Positions 1 to 5,999 of a stretch of DNA of 6,324 bases are shown piece after piece. Made by a program: the position numbers and the translations under genes. The DNA lies in contig JAASSQ010000172.1 in assembly GCA_021767845.1 (NCBI GenBank), forward strand, positions 1 through 6,324. The letters run 5' to 3'. The stretch's first letter is position 1, and each line of letters opens with the position of its first letter. The stretch comes from Roseovarius sp. (GTDB lineage: Bacteria > Pseudomonadota > Alphaproteobacteria > Rhodobacterales > Rhodobacteraceae). A model generated the notes under the pieces. It was given only the letters and a program-made list of their open reading frames with translations. It was not told the origin of the DNA and searched no databases.

Positions 1-846
1 ATCCGCCGACCCCAGCGGACGGTCCTCATAGCCCAGAATCCCCGACAGGTCGCCCGCAGCGGCCGCCTTGAACAGCGCAGTCACCTCCTCGGCGGTGGTC
101 TCGCGTTCGACCTCGAAGACGCAATCGGTGATCGAGGCGTTCAGCAGCGGCACGCGCACCGCGTGGCCGTTCAGCCGCCCGGTCAGTTCGGGATAGATCA
201 GCGTGATCGCCGTGGCGCTGCCCGTGGTCGTCGGGATCAGCGAATTGAGCGCCGAGCGCGCGCGGCGCAGGTCCTTGGCGGGGCGGTCCACGATCGTCTG
301 GGTGTTGGTCACGTCGTGGATCGTCGTGATCGAGCCGTGCCGGATGCCGATATTCTCATGGATCACCTTGACCACCGGGGCCAGGCAATTGGTGGTGCAA
401 CTGGCCGCCGTCACGATCCGGTGCCGGTCGGGCTCGTAAATGTCATGGTTGACGCCATAGACGACATTGGCGGCATCGCCGTCCTTGACCGGCGCCGACA
501 CGACCACCTTTTTCACGCCCGCGTCGAAATAGGGGGCAAGCTTGGCCTCGGACTTGAAGACGCCGGTGCAGTCGATCACCACGTCCACCCCGTCGAGCGG
601 CAGGTCCGACAGGTCGCGCGCGCCGACAAAGGGCAGGCGCGTGCCGTCGATGGTGACGCTGTCCGCGTCATGCGAGAACGCCGCGTCCCAGCGCCCGTGC
701 ACCGTGTCGAACTCCAGAAGATGCGCGTGCATCTCGGCATCGCCCACCGCGTCGTTGATCCACGCGATCTCGGCGCCGCGTTCCAGAAGCGGGCGCAGCG
801 CCAGCTTGCCGACGCGGCCAAGGCCATTGAGCGCATAGACGGTCAT
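1..846 (-). CDS. ArsJ-associated glyceraldehyde-3-phosphate dehydrogenase (partial, C-terminus outside window)
   Basis: NAD-dependent glyceraldehyde-3-phosphate dehydrogenase fold; 282 residues are visible, and about 50 are missing if the family's usual ~335 applies. An N-terminal Rossmann motif (NGLGRVGK, residues 7-14) is followed by the catalytic SCTTN motif with Cys150, His177 in TTIHD and Arg231 in RVPLLNAS. The Cys-to-His spacing of 27 equals that of canonical GAPDH. The sequence departs from glycolytic enzymes around INDAVGD (~31-37) and LRRARSALNSLIPTTTG (~193-209), which I recognise as the arsenic-operon type. In those operons the enzyme makes 1-arseno-3-phosphoglycerate from arsenate and glyceraldehyde-3-phosphate in the cytoplasm, and ArsJ exports it. 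The ATG overlaps the TGA of the upstream ArsR-ArsC fusion (ATGA), and an SD-like GAGG lies 7 bases upstream, so co-transcription and translational coupling are likely. ArsJ itself is not in the window; that assignment is inference from family and context. Confidence 0.9.
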   Translation of the reverse strand, partial: MTVYALNGLGRVGKLALRPLLERGAEIAWINDAVGDAEMHAHLLEFDTVHGRWDAAFSHDADSVTIDGTRLPFVGARDLSDLPLDGVDVVIDCTGVFKSEAKLAPYFDAGVKKVVVSAPVKDGDAANVVYGVNHDIYEPDRHRIVTAASCTTNCLAPVVKVIHENIGIRHGSITTIHDVTNTQTIVDRPAKDLRRARSALNSLIPTTTGSATAITLIYPELTGRLNGHAVRVPLLNASITDCVFEVERETTAEEVTALFKAAAAGDLSGILGYEDRPLGSAD

Positions 847-1688
847 GTGGACACCTCAGGGGTGTCGCGGGCGATGTCGTCCACTGCCTGTTGCAGGGAA
901 ATCCGGTCCAGCGTTTCGATCGGCAGCGCGGTGAAGGCGATGATCCGGTTGCGCAGCGCGCCATAGGCCTGCTGGAACGCAAGGCTTTTCTGGGCATCGG
1001 TGCCGTCGGCCTTCACCGGGTCGGGCATCCCCCAATGGGCGCTGGTCGGCTGGCCCTCCCAGGCGGGGCAGTCCTCGTTCGCGGCCTGGTCGCAGACGGT
1101 GAACACGAAATCCATCCGCGGGGCGTCGGGGCCGGTGAATTCCGACACGTTCTTGGCGCGCAGGCCGGTGATGTCGTGGCCCTTGGCGCGCAGCACCTCC
1201 AGCGCAAAGGGGTTCAACTCGGAATAGGGCCGGGTGCCGGCGGAATGGACGGTGAACCGATCCCCCGCCATGTCGCGCAGCAGCGTTTCGGCAAAGATCG
1301 AGCGGGCGGAATTCCCGGTGCAGATGAACAGCACGTTGTATTTGCGGTCGGGCATGACGGACTGACCTTCGTGAAGCGGCCCGGCAAGGGGCGCGCAGGT
1401 TTCGGGACGACCGCGGCAGCAGTCGTTGAACAGGAAATCCACGATCTCGCCCGCCGCCTCGGGGCGCGCCCGATACAGAAGCGATGTGCCCTCGCGCCGC
1501 TGGCCGACCAGACCGGCCGAGGACAGGGCCGACAGGTAGACCGACAGGGTCGAGGGCTTGATGCCCAGCGCGCGGCCGATTTCACCGGCCGGCACCGCAT
1601 CGGGCAGGCGCCGCATCAGCAGGCGAAAGACAGCCATGCGGCCGGGATGGCCGAGCGTGTCGAGACGGGTGAGAATCGATTTTTCCAT
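843..1688 (-). CDS. arsR-arsC: ArsR-type regulator fused to LMW-PTP-family arsenate reductase (ArsC)
   Basis: A 281-residue two-domain protein. Residues 1-~88 form an ArsR/SmtB winged helix, with the recognition-helix region around GIKPSTLSVYLSALSSAGLV (42-61) and the wing near GQRREGTSLLYRA. The classical CVC metal motif is absent; instead Cys90, Cys91 and Cys98 lie just after the domain, a plausible As(III) site resembling the C-terminal cysteine sites known in some ArsR proteins. Residues ~115-260 are an arsenate reductase of the low-molecular-weight phosphatase fold: P-loop CTGNSARS with Cys123 and Arg129, candidate redox Cys199 and Cys207, and candidate acid Asp223 in HWGMPDP. These six are the only cysteines in the protein. 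The P-loop has Ala where thioredoxin-coupled S. aureus-type enzymes have a second Cys. First gene of the operon with the GAPDH. No Shine-Dalgarno is visible at the ATG (1688), so a leaderless transcript is possible. Met112, at the domain junction, has a GAAGG ten bases upstream and could start free ArsC. Confidence 0.93.
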   Translation of the reverse strand: MEKSILTRLDTLGHPGRMAVFRLLMRRLPDAVPAGEIGRALGIKPSTLSVYLSALSSAGLVGQRREGTSLLYRARPEAAGEIVDFLFNDCCRGRPETCAPLAGPLHEGQSVMPDRKYNVLFICTGNSARSIFAETLLRDMAGDRFTVHSAGTRPYSELNPFALEVLRAKGHDITGLRAKNVSEFTGPDAPRMDFVFTVCDQAANEDCPAWEGQPTSAHWGMPDPVKADGTDAQKSLAFQQAYGALRNRIIAFTALPIETLDRISLQQAVDDIARDTPEVST

Positions 1689-1709
1689 ATTTCATGGATA
1701 TACGAAATA
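1688..1709. promoter_or_regulatory. Candidate ArsR operator (imperfect AT-rich inverted repeat)
   Basis: TATTTC at 1688-1693 is mirrored by GAAATA at 1704-1709 across a 10-base spacer, in the AT-rich gap between the divergent ars operon and map. A second short repeat, TCCAT/ATGGA (1684-1688 and 1694-1698), overlaps it. ArsR proteins bind AT-rich inverted repeats over their own promoter, so position and composition fit self-repression relieved by arsenite. The repeat directly abuts the start codon of the ArsR-ArsC fusion. I could not place convincing -35/-10 boxes for the minus strand. Confidence 0.5.
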
Positions 1710-1764
1710 AAGCCGTTTGAAAGTGAAACATTCATGACAATCCGCGCCGTGGCGGCAGCCCACG

Positions 1765-1801
1765 GGGCTTGTCCGGCGCAACACAGGGACCGGCAAAGCC
1801 C
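1765..1801 (+). other. Stem-loop in the map upstream region
   Basis: GGGCTT (1765-1770) pairs with AAGCCC (1796-1801) and CCGG (1773-1776) with CCGG (1790-1793), separated by a 2x2 mismatch, with a 13-base loop. It lies 69 bases before the map start codon and has no T-tract. It could be a leader-RNA structure or a transcription-blocking hairpin between the divergent genes. No riboswitch class is recognised. Function unknown. Confidence 0.35.
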
Positions 1802-1869
1802 ACCATACCGGGACAGCATGCCGCCCCCTCTGGCCCTTTGGGCGAAAAATCAATACATACAGCAATAAT

Positions 1870-2712
1870 ATGGTGAATTTCTGGAAGAAGCTCGTGAAAG
1901 ACAAGCACAAGGGCAAGCTGACACGCGACGGCATCCGCCTCCACGATCCGGCGGATTTCGACGGCATGCACAAGGCCGGCGCGCTGGCCGCGCAGATCCT
2001 CGACGAGGTGGCCGACCTTGTCCATCCCGGCCAGACGACCGGCGCGCTGGACAGGTTCATCGAGGACAAGGTGAACGCGGCCGGGGCGAAATCGGCCACG
2101 ATCGGCTACAAGGGCTATCAGCACGCAAGCTGCATCAGCGTCAATCACGTGGTCTGCCACGGCATCCCCAGCGACAAGACGCTGAAGGACGGCGACATCC
2201 TGAACATCGACGTGACGGTGATCGTCGATGGCTGGTATGGCGACACCAGCCGCATGTTCGTGGCTGGCAAGCTGAGCCGCAAGGCCGAGCGCCTGATCCA
2301 GGTGACGCATGATTCCCTGATGAAGGGCATCGAGGCGGTAAGGCCGGGCAACACCTTCGGCGACATCGGCCACGCGATCCAGACCTATGTCGAGGGCCAC
2401 CGCATGTCGGTGGTGCGTGATTTCTGCGGGCATGGCCTGGGCCGGGTGTTCCACGCGCCGCCCAACGTGCTGCATTACGGCCGCCCCGGCACCGGCCCCG
2501 TGCTGGACGAGGGCATGTTCTTCACCATCGAACCGATGGTGAACCTCGGGCGGCCCGAAACCAAGGTTCTGGCCGATGACTGGACGGCGGTGACGCGCGA
2601 CAAATCCCTGTCGGCGCAGTTCGAACATTCGATCGGCGTCACGGCGGACGGGGCGGATATCTTCACCCTGTCGCCGGCGGGCCGGTTCCACCCCACCTGG
2701 ACCACGGGCTGA
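1870..2712 (+). CDS. map: Type I methionine aminopeptidase
   Basis: Removes the initiator methionine from nascent cytoplasmic proteins; an essential housekeeping metalloprotease. The 280-residue protein keeps all five dinuclear metal ligands: Asp114 and Asp125 (NIDVTVIVDGWYGDTS), His188 (FCGHGLG), Glu221 (FTIEPM) and Glu252 (AQFEHS). Their spacings of 11, 63, 33 and 31 residues equal those of the E. coli enzyme (97/108/171/204/235). His97 in VVCHGIP matches the substrate-site histidine. Relative to E. coli it carries about 17 extra N-terminal residues, lysine-rich (KKLVKDKHKGK), ahead of the usual TRDGIRLHDPADF entry of the alphaproteobacterial form. The next in-frame Met is residue 33, inside the fold, so ATG 1870 (or GTG 1873) is the likely start even though no Shine-Dalgarno is visible upstream. 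Divergent from the ars operon. A GC hairpin 14 bases after the stop may end the transcript. Confidence 0.96.
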   Translation: MVNFWKKLVKDKHKGKLTRDGIRLHDPADFDGMHKAGALAAQILDEVADLVHPGQTTGALDRFIEDKVNAAGAKSATIGYKGYQHASCISVNHVVCHGIPSDKTLKDGDILNIDVTVIVDGWYGDTSRMFVAGKLSRKAERLIQVTHDSLMKGIEAVRPGNTFGDIGHAIQTYVEGHRMSVVRDFCGHGLGRVFHAPPNVLHYGRPGTGPVLDEGMFFTIEPMVNLGRPETKVLADDWTAVTRDKSLSAQFEHSIGVTADGADIFTLSPAGRFHPTWTTG

Positions 2713-2725
2713 CCCGCACCGGCGC

Positions 2726-2744
2726 ACGCGCCGCCCCGGCGCGT
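2726..2744 (+). terminator. GC-rich hairpin after map, possible terminator
   Basis: ACGCGCCG (2726-2733) and CGGCGCGT (2737-2744) form a perfect 8-bp stem with a three-base loop, beginning 14 bases after the map stop codon. Only scattered Ts follow (TCATCGTTCT), so it is not a textbook intrinsic terminator. It may still separate map from the next gene, or act as a 3' stabilising hairpin. Confidence 0.45.
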
Positions 2745-2802
2745 CATCGTTCTGGACGGGCGAAAGGAATTCTTCCACCCTCGGATCTGCCACGCCAGAT
2801 TC

Positions 2803-2806
2803 GAGG
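2803..2806 (+). promoter_or_regulatory. Shine-Dalgarno deciding the start of the flavoprotein gene
   Basis: GAGG lies nine bases before ATG 2816 but directly abuts ATG 2807. Normal spacing favours 2816, which gives a protein beginning MSSDPLLQPYRLKH. Confidence 0.55.
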
Positions 2807-2815
2807 ATGCCGCGC

Positions 2816-4852
2816 ATGTCCAGCGACCCCCTGCTCCAGCCCTACCGGCTCAAGCATCTGACCCTGAAGAACCGGGTGATGATCTCGGCGCACGAACCGG
2901 CCTATGCCGAGGACGGCCTGCCCAAGGAGGCCTATCGCGCCTATCACGTCGAACGGGCCAAGGGCGGCGTGGGGCTGACGATGACCGCCGGATCGGCGGT
3001 GGTCTCGCGCGACAGCCCGCCGGCCTTCAACAACATCCTGGCCTACAAGGACGAGGTCGTGGGCTGGATGAAGCAACTGACCGACGCCTGCCACGACCAC
3101 GGCTGCGCGGTGATGATCCAGCTCACGCATCTGGGCTGGCGGACGCGGTGGGACAAGGGCGACTGGCTGCCCTCGCTGTCGCCGGGGCCCGAGCGCGAAC
3201 CGGCGCACCGCGCCTTTCCCAAGGTGGTCGAGGACTGGGACATCGACCGCATCGTTCAGGACTATGCCGATGCCGCCGAACGGATGCAGGCGGCGGGGCT
3301 CGACGGGATCGAGCTCGAGGCCTATGGCCATTTCCTCGATGCGTTCTGGTCGCCCCGGCTCAACGCGCTCGATCCGCCCTATGGCGGCGATCTGGACCAC
3401 CGGATGCGGTTTGGGTTCGACGTGCTGCGCGCCATCCGCGACCGGGTCGGCCCGGACTTCATCGTCGGCATGCGCTGCGTGGCCGATGAACAGGCCGAGG
3501 GCGGGATCACGAAAGACGAAGGGATCGAGATCACCAAGCGCCTGCGCGACAGCGGGTTGGTGGATTTCCTGAACGTCATTCGCGGCCATATCTCGACCGA
3601 TGCGGCCCTGACCGACGTGATCCCCGTGCAGGGGATGCGCAGCGCCCCGCATCTGGATTTCGCGGGCGAAGTGCGCGCCGCCACGCAGGTGCCGGTGTTC
3701 CACGCCGCCCGCATCCCCGATGTCGCCACCGCCCGCCACGCGATTGCCAGCGGCAAGCTGGACCTGGTGGGCATGACCCGCGCCCACATCACCGAACCGC
3801 ATATCATCAAGAAGGTTATGGAGGGGCAGGAGGACCGCATCCGCCCCTGCGTGGGCGCGAATTACTGCCTGGATCGGATCTACCAGGGCGGCAAGGCGCT
3901 GTGCATCCACAATCCGGCGACGGGCCGCGAACTGGAACAGCCGCATATCGTCCCGGCGGCCGAGCACAAGAAACGCGTGGTCATCATCGGGGCCGGCCCC
4001 GCGGGGCTCGAGGCCGCGCGCGTCGCCGCGCTGCGCGGCCATGACGTGGTGGTGCACGAGGCCGCGAACGACCCAGGCGGGCAGATCCGGCTGACCGCGC
4101 GATCCCCCCGGCGGCGCGAGATGATCTCGATCATCGACTGGCGCATGGCCGAATGCGAGCGGCTGGGGGTGGCCTTCCACTTCAACTCCTTCGCCGAGGC
4201 CGACACCGTGACCGAGGCGAACGCGGACGTGGCGGTCATCGCCACGGGCGGGCTGCCGGAAACCGGAATCCTGAAGCAGGGCAACGACCTCGTGGTCTCG
4301 GCCTGGGACATCCTGTCGGGCGACGCCGCGCCGGGGCAATCGGTGCTGATCCATGACGAGGCGGGCGACAGCGCCGCGCTTCAGGCCGCCGAGGTCATCG
4401 CCGAGGCCGGCGGCACCGTCGAGATCATGACCCCCGACCGCGCCTTTGCGCCCGAGGTGATGGGCATGTCACTCACCCCCTTCATGCGCGCGCTGCAACA
4501 GCACGATACGACCTTTACCGTGACCTGGCGGCTGATCGGCGCGCGGCGCGACGGCAATTCGCTTCTGGCCGAGATCGGCAGCGATTACGGCGGGGCAACG
4601 CGGCAGCGCAAGGTCGATCAGATCGTGGTGAATTACGGCACAAGGCCGCTGGACGAGCTCTATTTCGACCTCAAGCCGCTGTCCTCGAACCTCGGCGCGG
4701 TCGATCACGACGCGCTGATCGCGGGCCGGGCGCAGACGATCACCCGCAACCCGGACGGCGCGTTCCAGCTGTTCCGCATCGGCGATGCGGTCTCCTCGCG
4801 CAACACCCACGCCGCGATCTACGACGCGCTGCGCCTGCTCAAGGCGGTCTGA
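2816..4852 (+). CDS. FMN/Fe-S NADH:flavin oxidoreductase of the TMADH/DCR family, probable N-methyl-amino-acid (N-methylproline-type) demethylase
   Basis: 678 residues from ATG 2816 (681 from ATG 2807; numbering below uses 2807). Domain order is that of trimethylamine dehydrogenase and 2,4-dienoyl-CoA reductase. An OYE-type TIM barrel (~8-335) starts with DPLLQPYRLKHLTLKNRV and contains the active-site segment EAYGHFLDAFWSP (171-183) and PYGGDLDHRMRF. A cluster-binding segment follows (345-370), then an NAD(P)/FAD Rossmann part with VVIIGAGPAGLEAA (391-404) and a second nucleotide-binding region to the end (FRIGDAV, 656-662). The cluster segment has Cys348, Cys354 and Cys366 but Ala351 where relatives have the second cysteine. 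The EAYGH motif resembles dimethylglycine/N-methylproline demethylases rather than enoyl reductases. The expected reaction is oxidative N-demethylation of a methylated amino acid. A proline racemase-family gene remnant follows four bases after the stop, which supports proline- or hydroxyproline-betaine catabolism. Family is firm; substrate is inference. Confidence 0.85.
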   Translation: MSSDPLLQPYRLKHLTLKNRVMISAHEPAYAEDGLPKEAYRAYHVERAKGGVGLTMTAGSAVVSRDSPPAFNNILAYKDEVVGWMKQLTDACHDHGCAVMIQLTHLGWRTRWDKGDWLPSLSPGPEREPAHRAFPKVVEDWDIDRIVQDYADAAERMQAAGLDGIELEAYGHFLDAFWSPRLNALDPPYGGDLDHRMRFGFDVLRAIRDRVGPDFIVGMRCVADEQAEGGITKDEGIEITKRLRDSGLVDFLNVIRGHISTDAALTDVIPVQGMRSAPHLDFAGEVRAATQVPVFHAARIPDVATARHAIASGKLDLVGMTRAHITEPHIIKKVMEGQEDRIRPCVGANYCLDRIYQGGKALCIHNPATGRELEQPHIVPAAEHKKRVVIIGAGPAGLEAARVAALRGHDVVVHEAANDPGGQIRLTARSPRRREMISIIDWRMAECERLGVAFHFNSFAEADTVTEANADVAVIATGGLPETGILKQGNDLVVSAWDILSGDAAPGQSVLIHDEAGDSAALQAAEVIAEAGGTVEIMTPDRAFAPEVMGMSLTPFMRALQQHDTTFTVTWRLIGARRDGNSLLAEIGSDYGGATRQRKVDQIVVNYGTRPLDELYFDLKPLSSNLGAVDHDALIAGRAQTITRNPDGAFQLFRIGDAVSSRNTHAAIYDALRLLKAV

Positions 4853-4856
4853 GGCG

Positions 4857-5033
4857 ATGCGCAGCGCCAAGGTGATCCACGTGGTCTCGTCCCATGCCGA
4901 GGGCGAGGTCGGCGACGTGATCGCGGGCGGCGTCGCGCCCCCGCCGGGCGACACGATCCGGGATCAACGCAGTTGGATCGCGCGAGATGACATCTTGCGC
5001 AATTTCGCCCTGAAAGAACCGCGCGGCGGCTGA
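4857..5033 (+). pseudogene. Truncated proline racemase / hydroxyproline 2-epimerase family gene
   Basis: Only the first 58 codons remain. The segment MRSAKVIHVVSSHAEGEVGD followed by VIAGGVAPPPGDT, then WIARDDILRNFALKEPRGG, is the conserved N-terminus of proline racemase-family proteins, which normally continue for roughly 330-350 residues. Here a TGA follows directly after EPRGG, where relatives typically read on into a V-F/R-H stretch. Both catalytic cysteine/threonine positions of the family lie downstream and are absent, so the product cannot be an active racemase. I see no continuation of the gene in any frame of the next 350 bases, so a deletion or rearrangement is more likely than a point nonsense mutation. 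It sits four bases after the flavoprotein stop, consistent with a former operon that racemised or epimerised the demethylated amino acid. Confidence 0.75.
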
Positions 5034-5391
5034 AGGCGCGCTTGCGGGCCGATAACACATCCCCCGGTGCCTCGATGAAGCAGCGAGGTGCCCGTCCGGC
5101 GGATAGATCTGCCTGGCAAGCTCCCCCGTCGCAGCTTGCGGCCCCAAGGGCAATCACGCCGCAGCAGAAAGGACAACGCCACCGTGCGGACCCGATGCCA
5201 CGCGCGGCGCAACACCTGGAACCTTCACGTCCGACAAAGGCCCACTGCCCGACTCGGCCGCGTTTTTGCCAAACACCCGCTTTGGCCCGATCTGGTCAGG
5301 GGTTTTCCTCAAACGGCCAATCCATCCGTCAAGACGGGACAGGATGCTCGCCAGGATGGTCAAGCCGTATGACTGTCAGACGAGGGAATTT
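5034..5391. other. Non-coding gap between racemase remnant and tRNA-Ala
   Basis: About 358 bases with no recognisable protein, although short open frames exist on both strands. Composition looks less GC-biased and less codon-like than the flanking genes. Visible structure: an RNA-type hairpin (GGTGCCTCG 5066-5074 with CGAGGTGCC 5084-5092, two G-U wobbles, 9-base loop), and GGTCAGGGGTT at 5294-5304, which is an inverted copy of 11 bases of the neighbouring tRNA's variable/T-arm region. This may be the scar left when the rest of the racemase gene was lost; an unrecognised small RNA is also possible. Confidence 0.5.
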
Positions 5392-5467
<76 letters not shown>

Positions 5468-5522
5468 GTCCAAGCGGGCCGGCATCCGACCCCGCGTGCG
5501 CCGCTATCTAGGCAAAGCGGCA

Positions 5523-5552
5523 GGCGGGATCAAGTGGAAAATCCCGCCTTTT
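5523..5552 (+). terminator. Perfect stem-loop followed by TTTT on the plus strand
   Basis: GGCGGGAT (5523-5530) and ATCCCGCC (5541-5548) make a perfect 8-bp stem with a 10-base loop and a TTTT tail (5549-5552) on the plus strand. The flanking tRNA and FYDLN gene are both on the minus strand. For minus-strand reading the hairpin sits 9 bases after the FYDLN-protein stop codon but lacks a downstream T-tract. It probably ends or protects that gene's transcript, and may also block plus-strand read-through from the direction of the tRNA. Confidence 0.6.
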
Positions 5553-5557
5553 CACAA

Positions 5558-5884
5558 TCAGCTCTCGTTGTCCTCGTCGGACACGTCCGCGATCTCGTCG
5601 AGCGAGACATTGTCGTCGTCGTCATCATCTTCTAGGACATCGTCGCCCAGATCGACATCGACATCGTCCTCTTCCAGAACCTCGGACCCCGATTCGGCCT
5701 CGGAGCCTTTCATCTTCTTGGTCTCGGCATCCTCGTCATCCGCGGTGATCGACCGGCTCTTGCCGGTTTCGATCTCGACCACTTCCCCGGTATAGGGGCT
5801 GACGATCGGATCCTTGTTCAGGTCGTAGAACCGCTTGCCGGTGGTCGGGCAAACGCGCTTGACGCCCCATTCTTCCTTGGGCAT
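5558..5884 (-). CDS. TIGR02300 / FYDLN-acid family protein
   Basis: A 108-residue cytoplasmic protein of unknown function, recognised by the N-terminal block CPTTGKRFYDLNKDPIVSPY (residues 12-31), which contains the family-naming FYDLN motif, and by a strongly acidic tail (Asp/Glu-rich from ~49, including six consecutive Asp at 86-91). In related proteins the N-terminal block resembles a zinc ribbon; here only Cys12 remains, with Thr/Ser/Tyr at the other candidate positions, so zinc binding is doubtful. ATG 5884 is chosen over the in-frame TTG two codons upstream, because AAGGGG lies at normal distance (about 7-8 bases) before the ATG and would almost touch the TTG. Divergent from the peptidase gene on its right. 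No biochemical role can be given. Confidence 0.92.
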   Translation of the reverse strand: MPKEEWGVKRVCPTTGKRFYDLNKDPIVSPYTGEVVEIETGKSRSITADDEDAETKKMKGSEAESGSEVLEEDDVDVDLGDDVLEDDDDDDNVSLDEIADVSDEDNES

Positions 5885-5989
5885 GGGCAATCCCCTTCAA
5901 TCATTCTGCCTTGTCGACGGTCAGCGCCACCTGCCATAACGCGAAGAAGGTGTCAAAGCCTTTAATCGCACCCGCGCGACACGCCGATC

Positions 5990-5995
5990 AGGAGG
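5990..5995 (+). promoter_or_regulatory. Strong Shine-Dalgarno for the YgjP-like peptidase gene
   Basis: AGGAGG lies four bases before ATG 6000, which supports that start. The spacing is slightly short. Confidence 0.7.
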
Positions 5996-5999
5996 GCAT

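Noticed and set aside
163..966. 267-codon plus-strand open frame opposite the GAPDH gene
   Set aside because: Shadow of the GAPDH reading frame, with Arg/Asp/His-rich composition and no family resemblance.
891..1868. 325-codon plus-strand open frame opposite the ArsR-ArsC gene
   Set aside because: Low-complexity composition, no motif, and antisense to a well-supported two-domain protein.
1732..2817. 361-codon minus-strand open frame opposite map
   Set aside because: The opposite strand encodes methionine aminopeptidase with all ligands spaced as in E. coli. The antisense frame shows no domain.
2744..4354. 536-codon open frame on the minus strand opposite the flavoprotein gene
   Set aside because: It is rich in Arg/His/Gly/Ala/Asp with no recognisable motif and lies wholly opposite a gene with clear domains. 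Long antisense frames are expected in GC-rich DNA.
4785..4856. Earlier in-frame ATG for the racemase remnant
   Set aside because: The extra residues (MRSPRATPTPRSTTRC...) overlap the flavoprotein's conserved end and do not match the family. Homology begins at ATG 4857.
5154..5363. 69-codon minus-strand open frame downstream of tRNA-Ala
   Set aside because: Non-ATG start, no recognisable family, no clear SD. Possible but not supportable as a gene.
5888..5890. TTG as start of the FYDLN-acid gene
   Set aside because: The SD-like AAGGGG would sit almost against it, while the ATG at 5884 has normal spacing and begins with the family-typical MPKEEWG.
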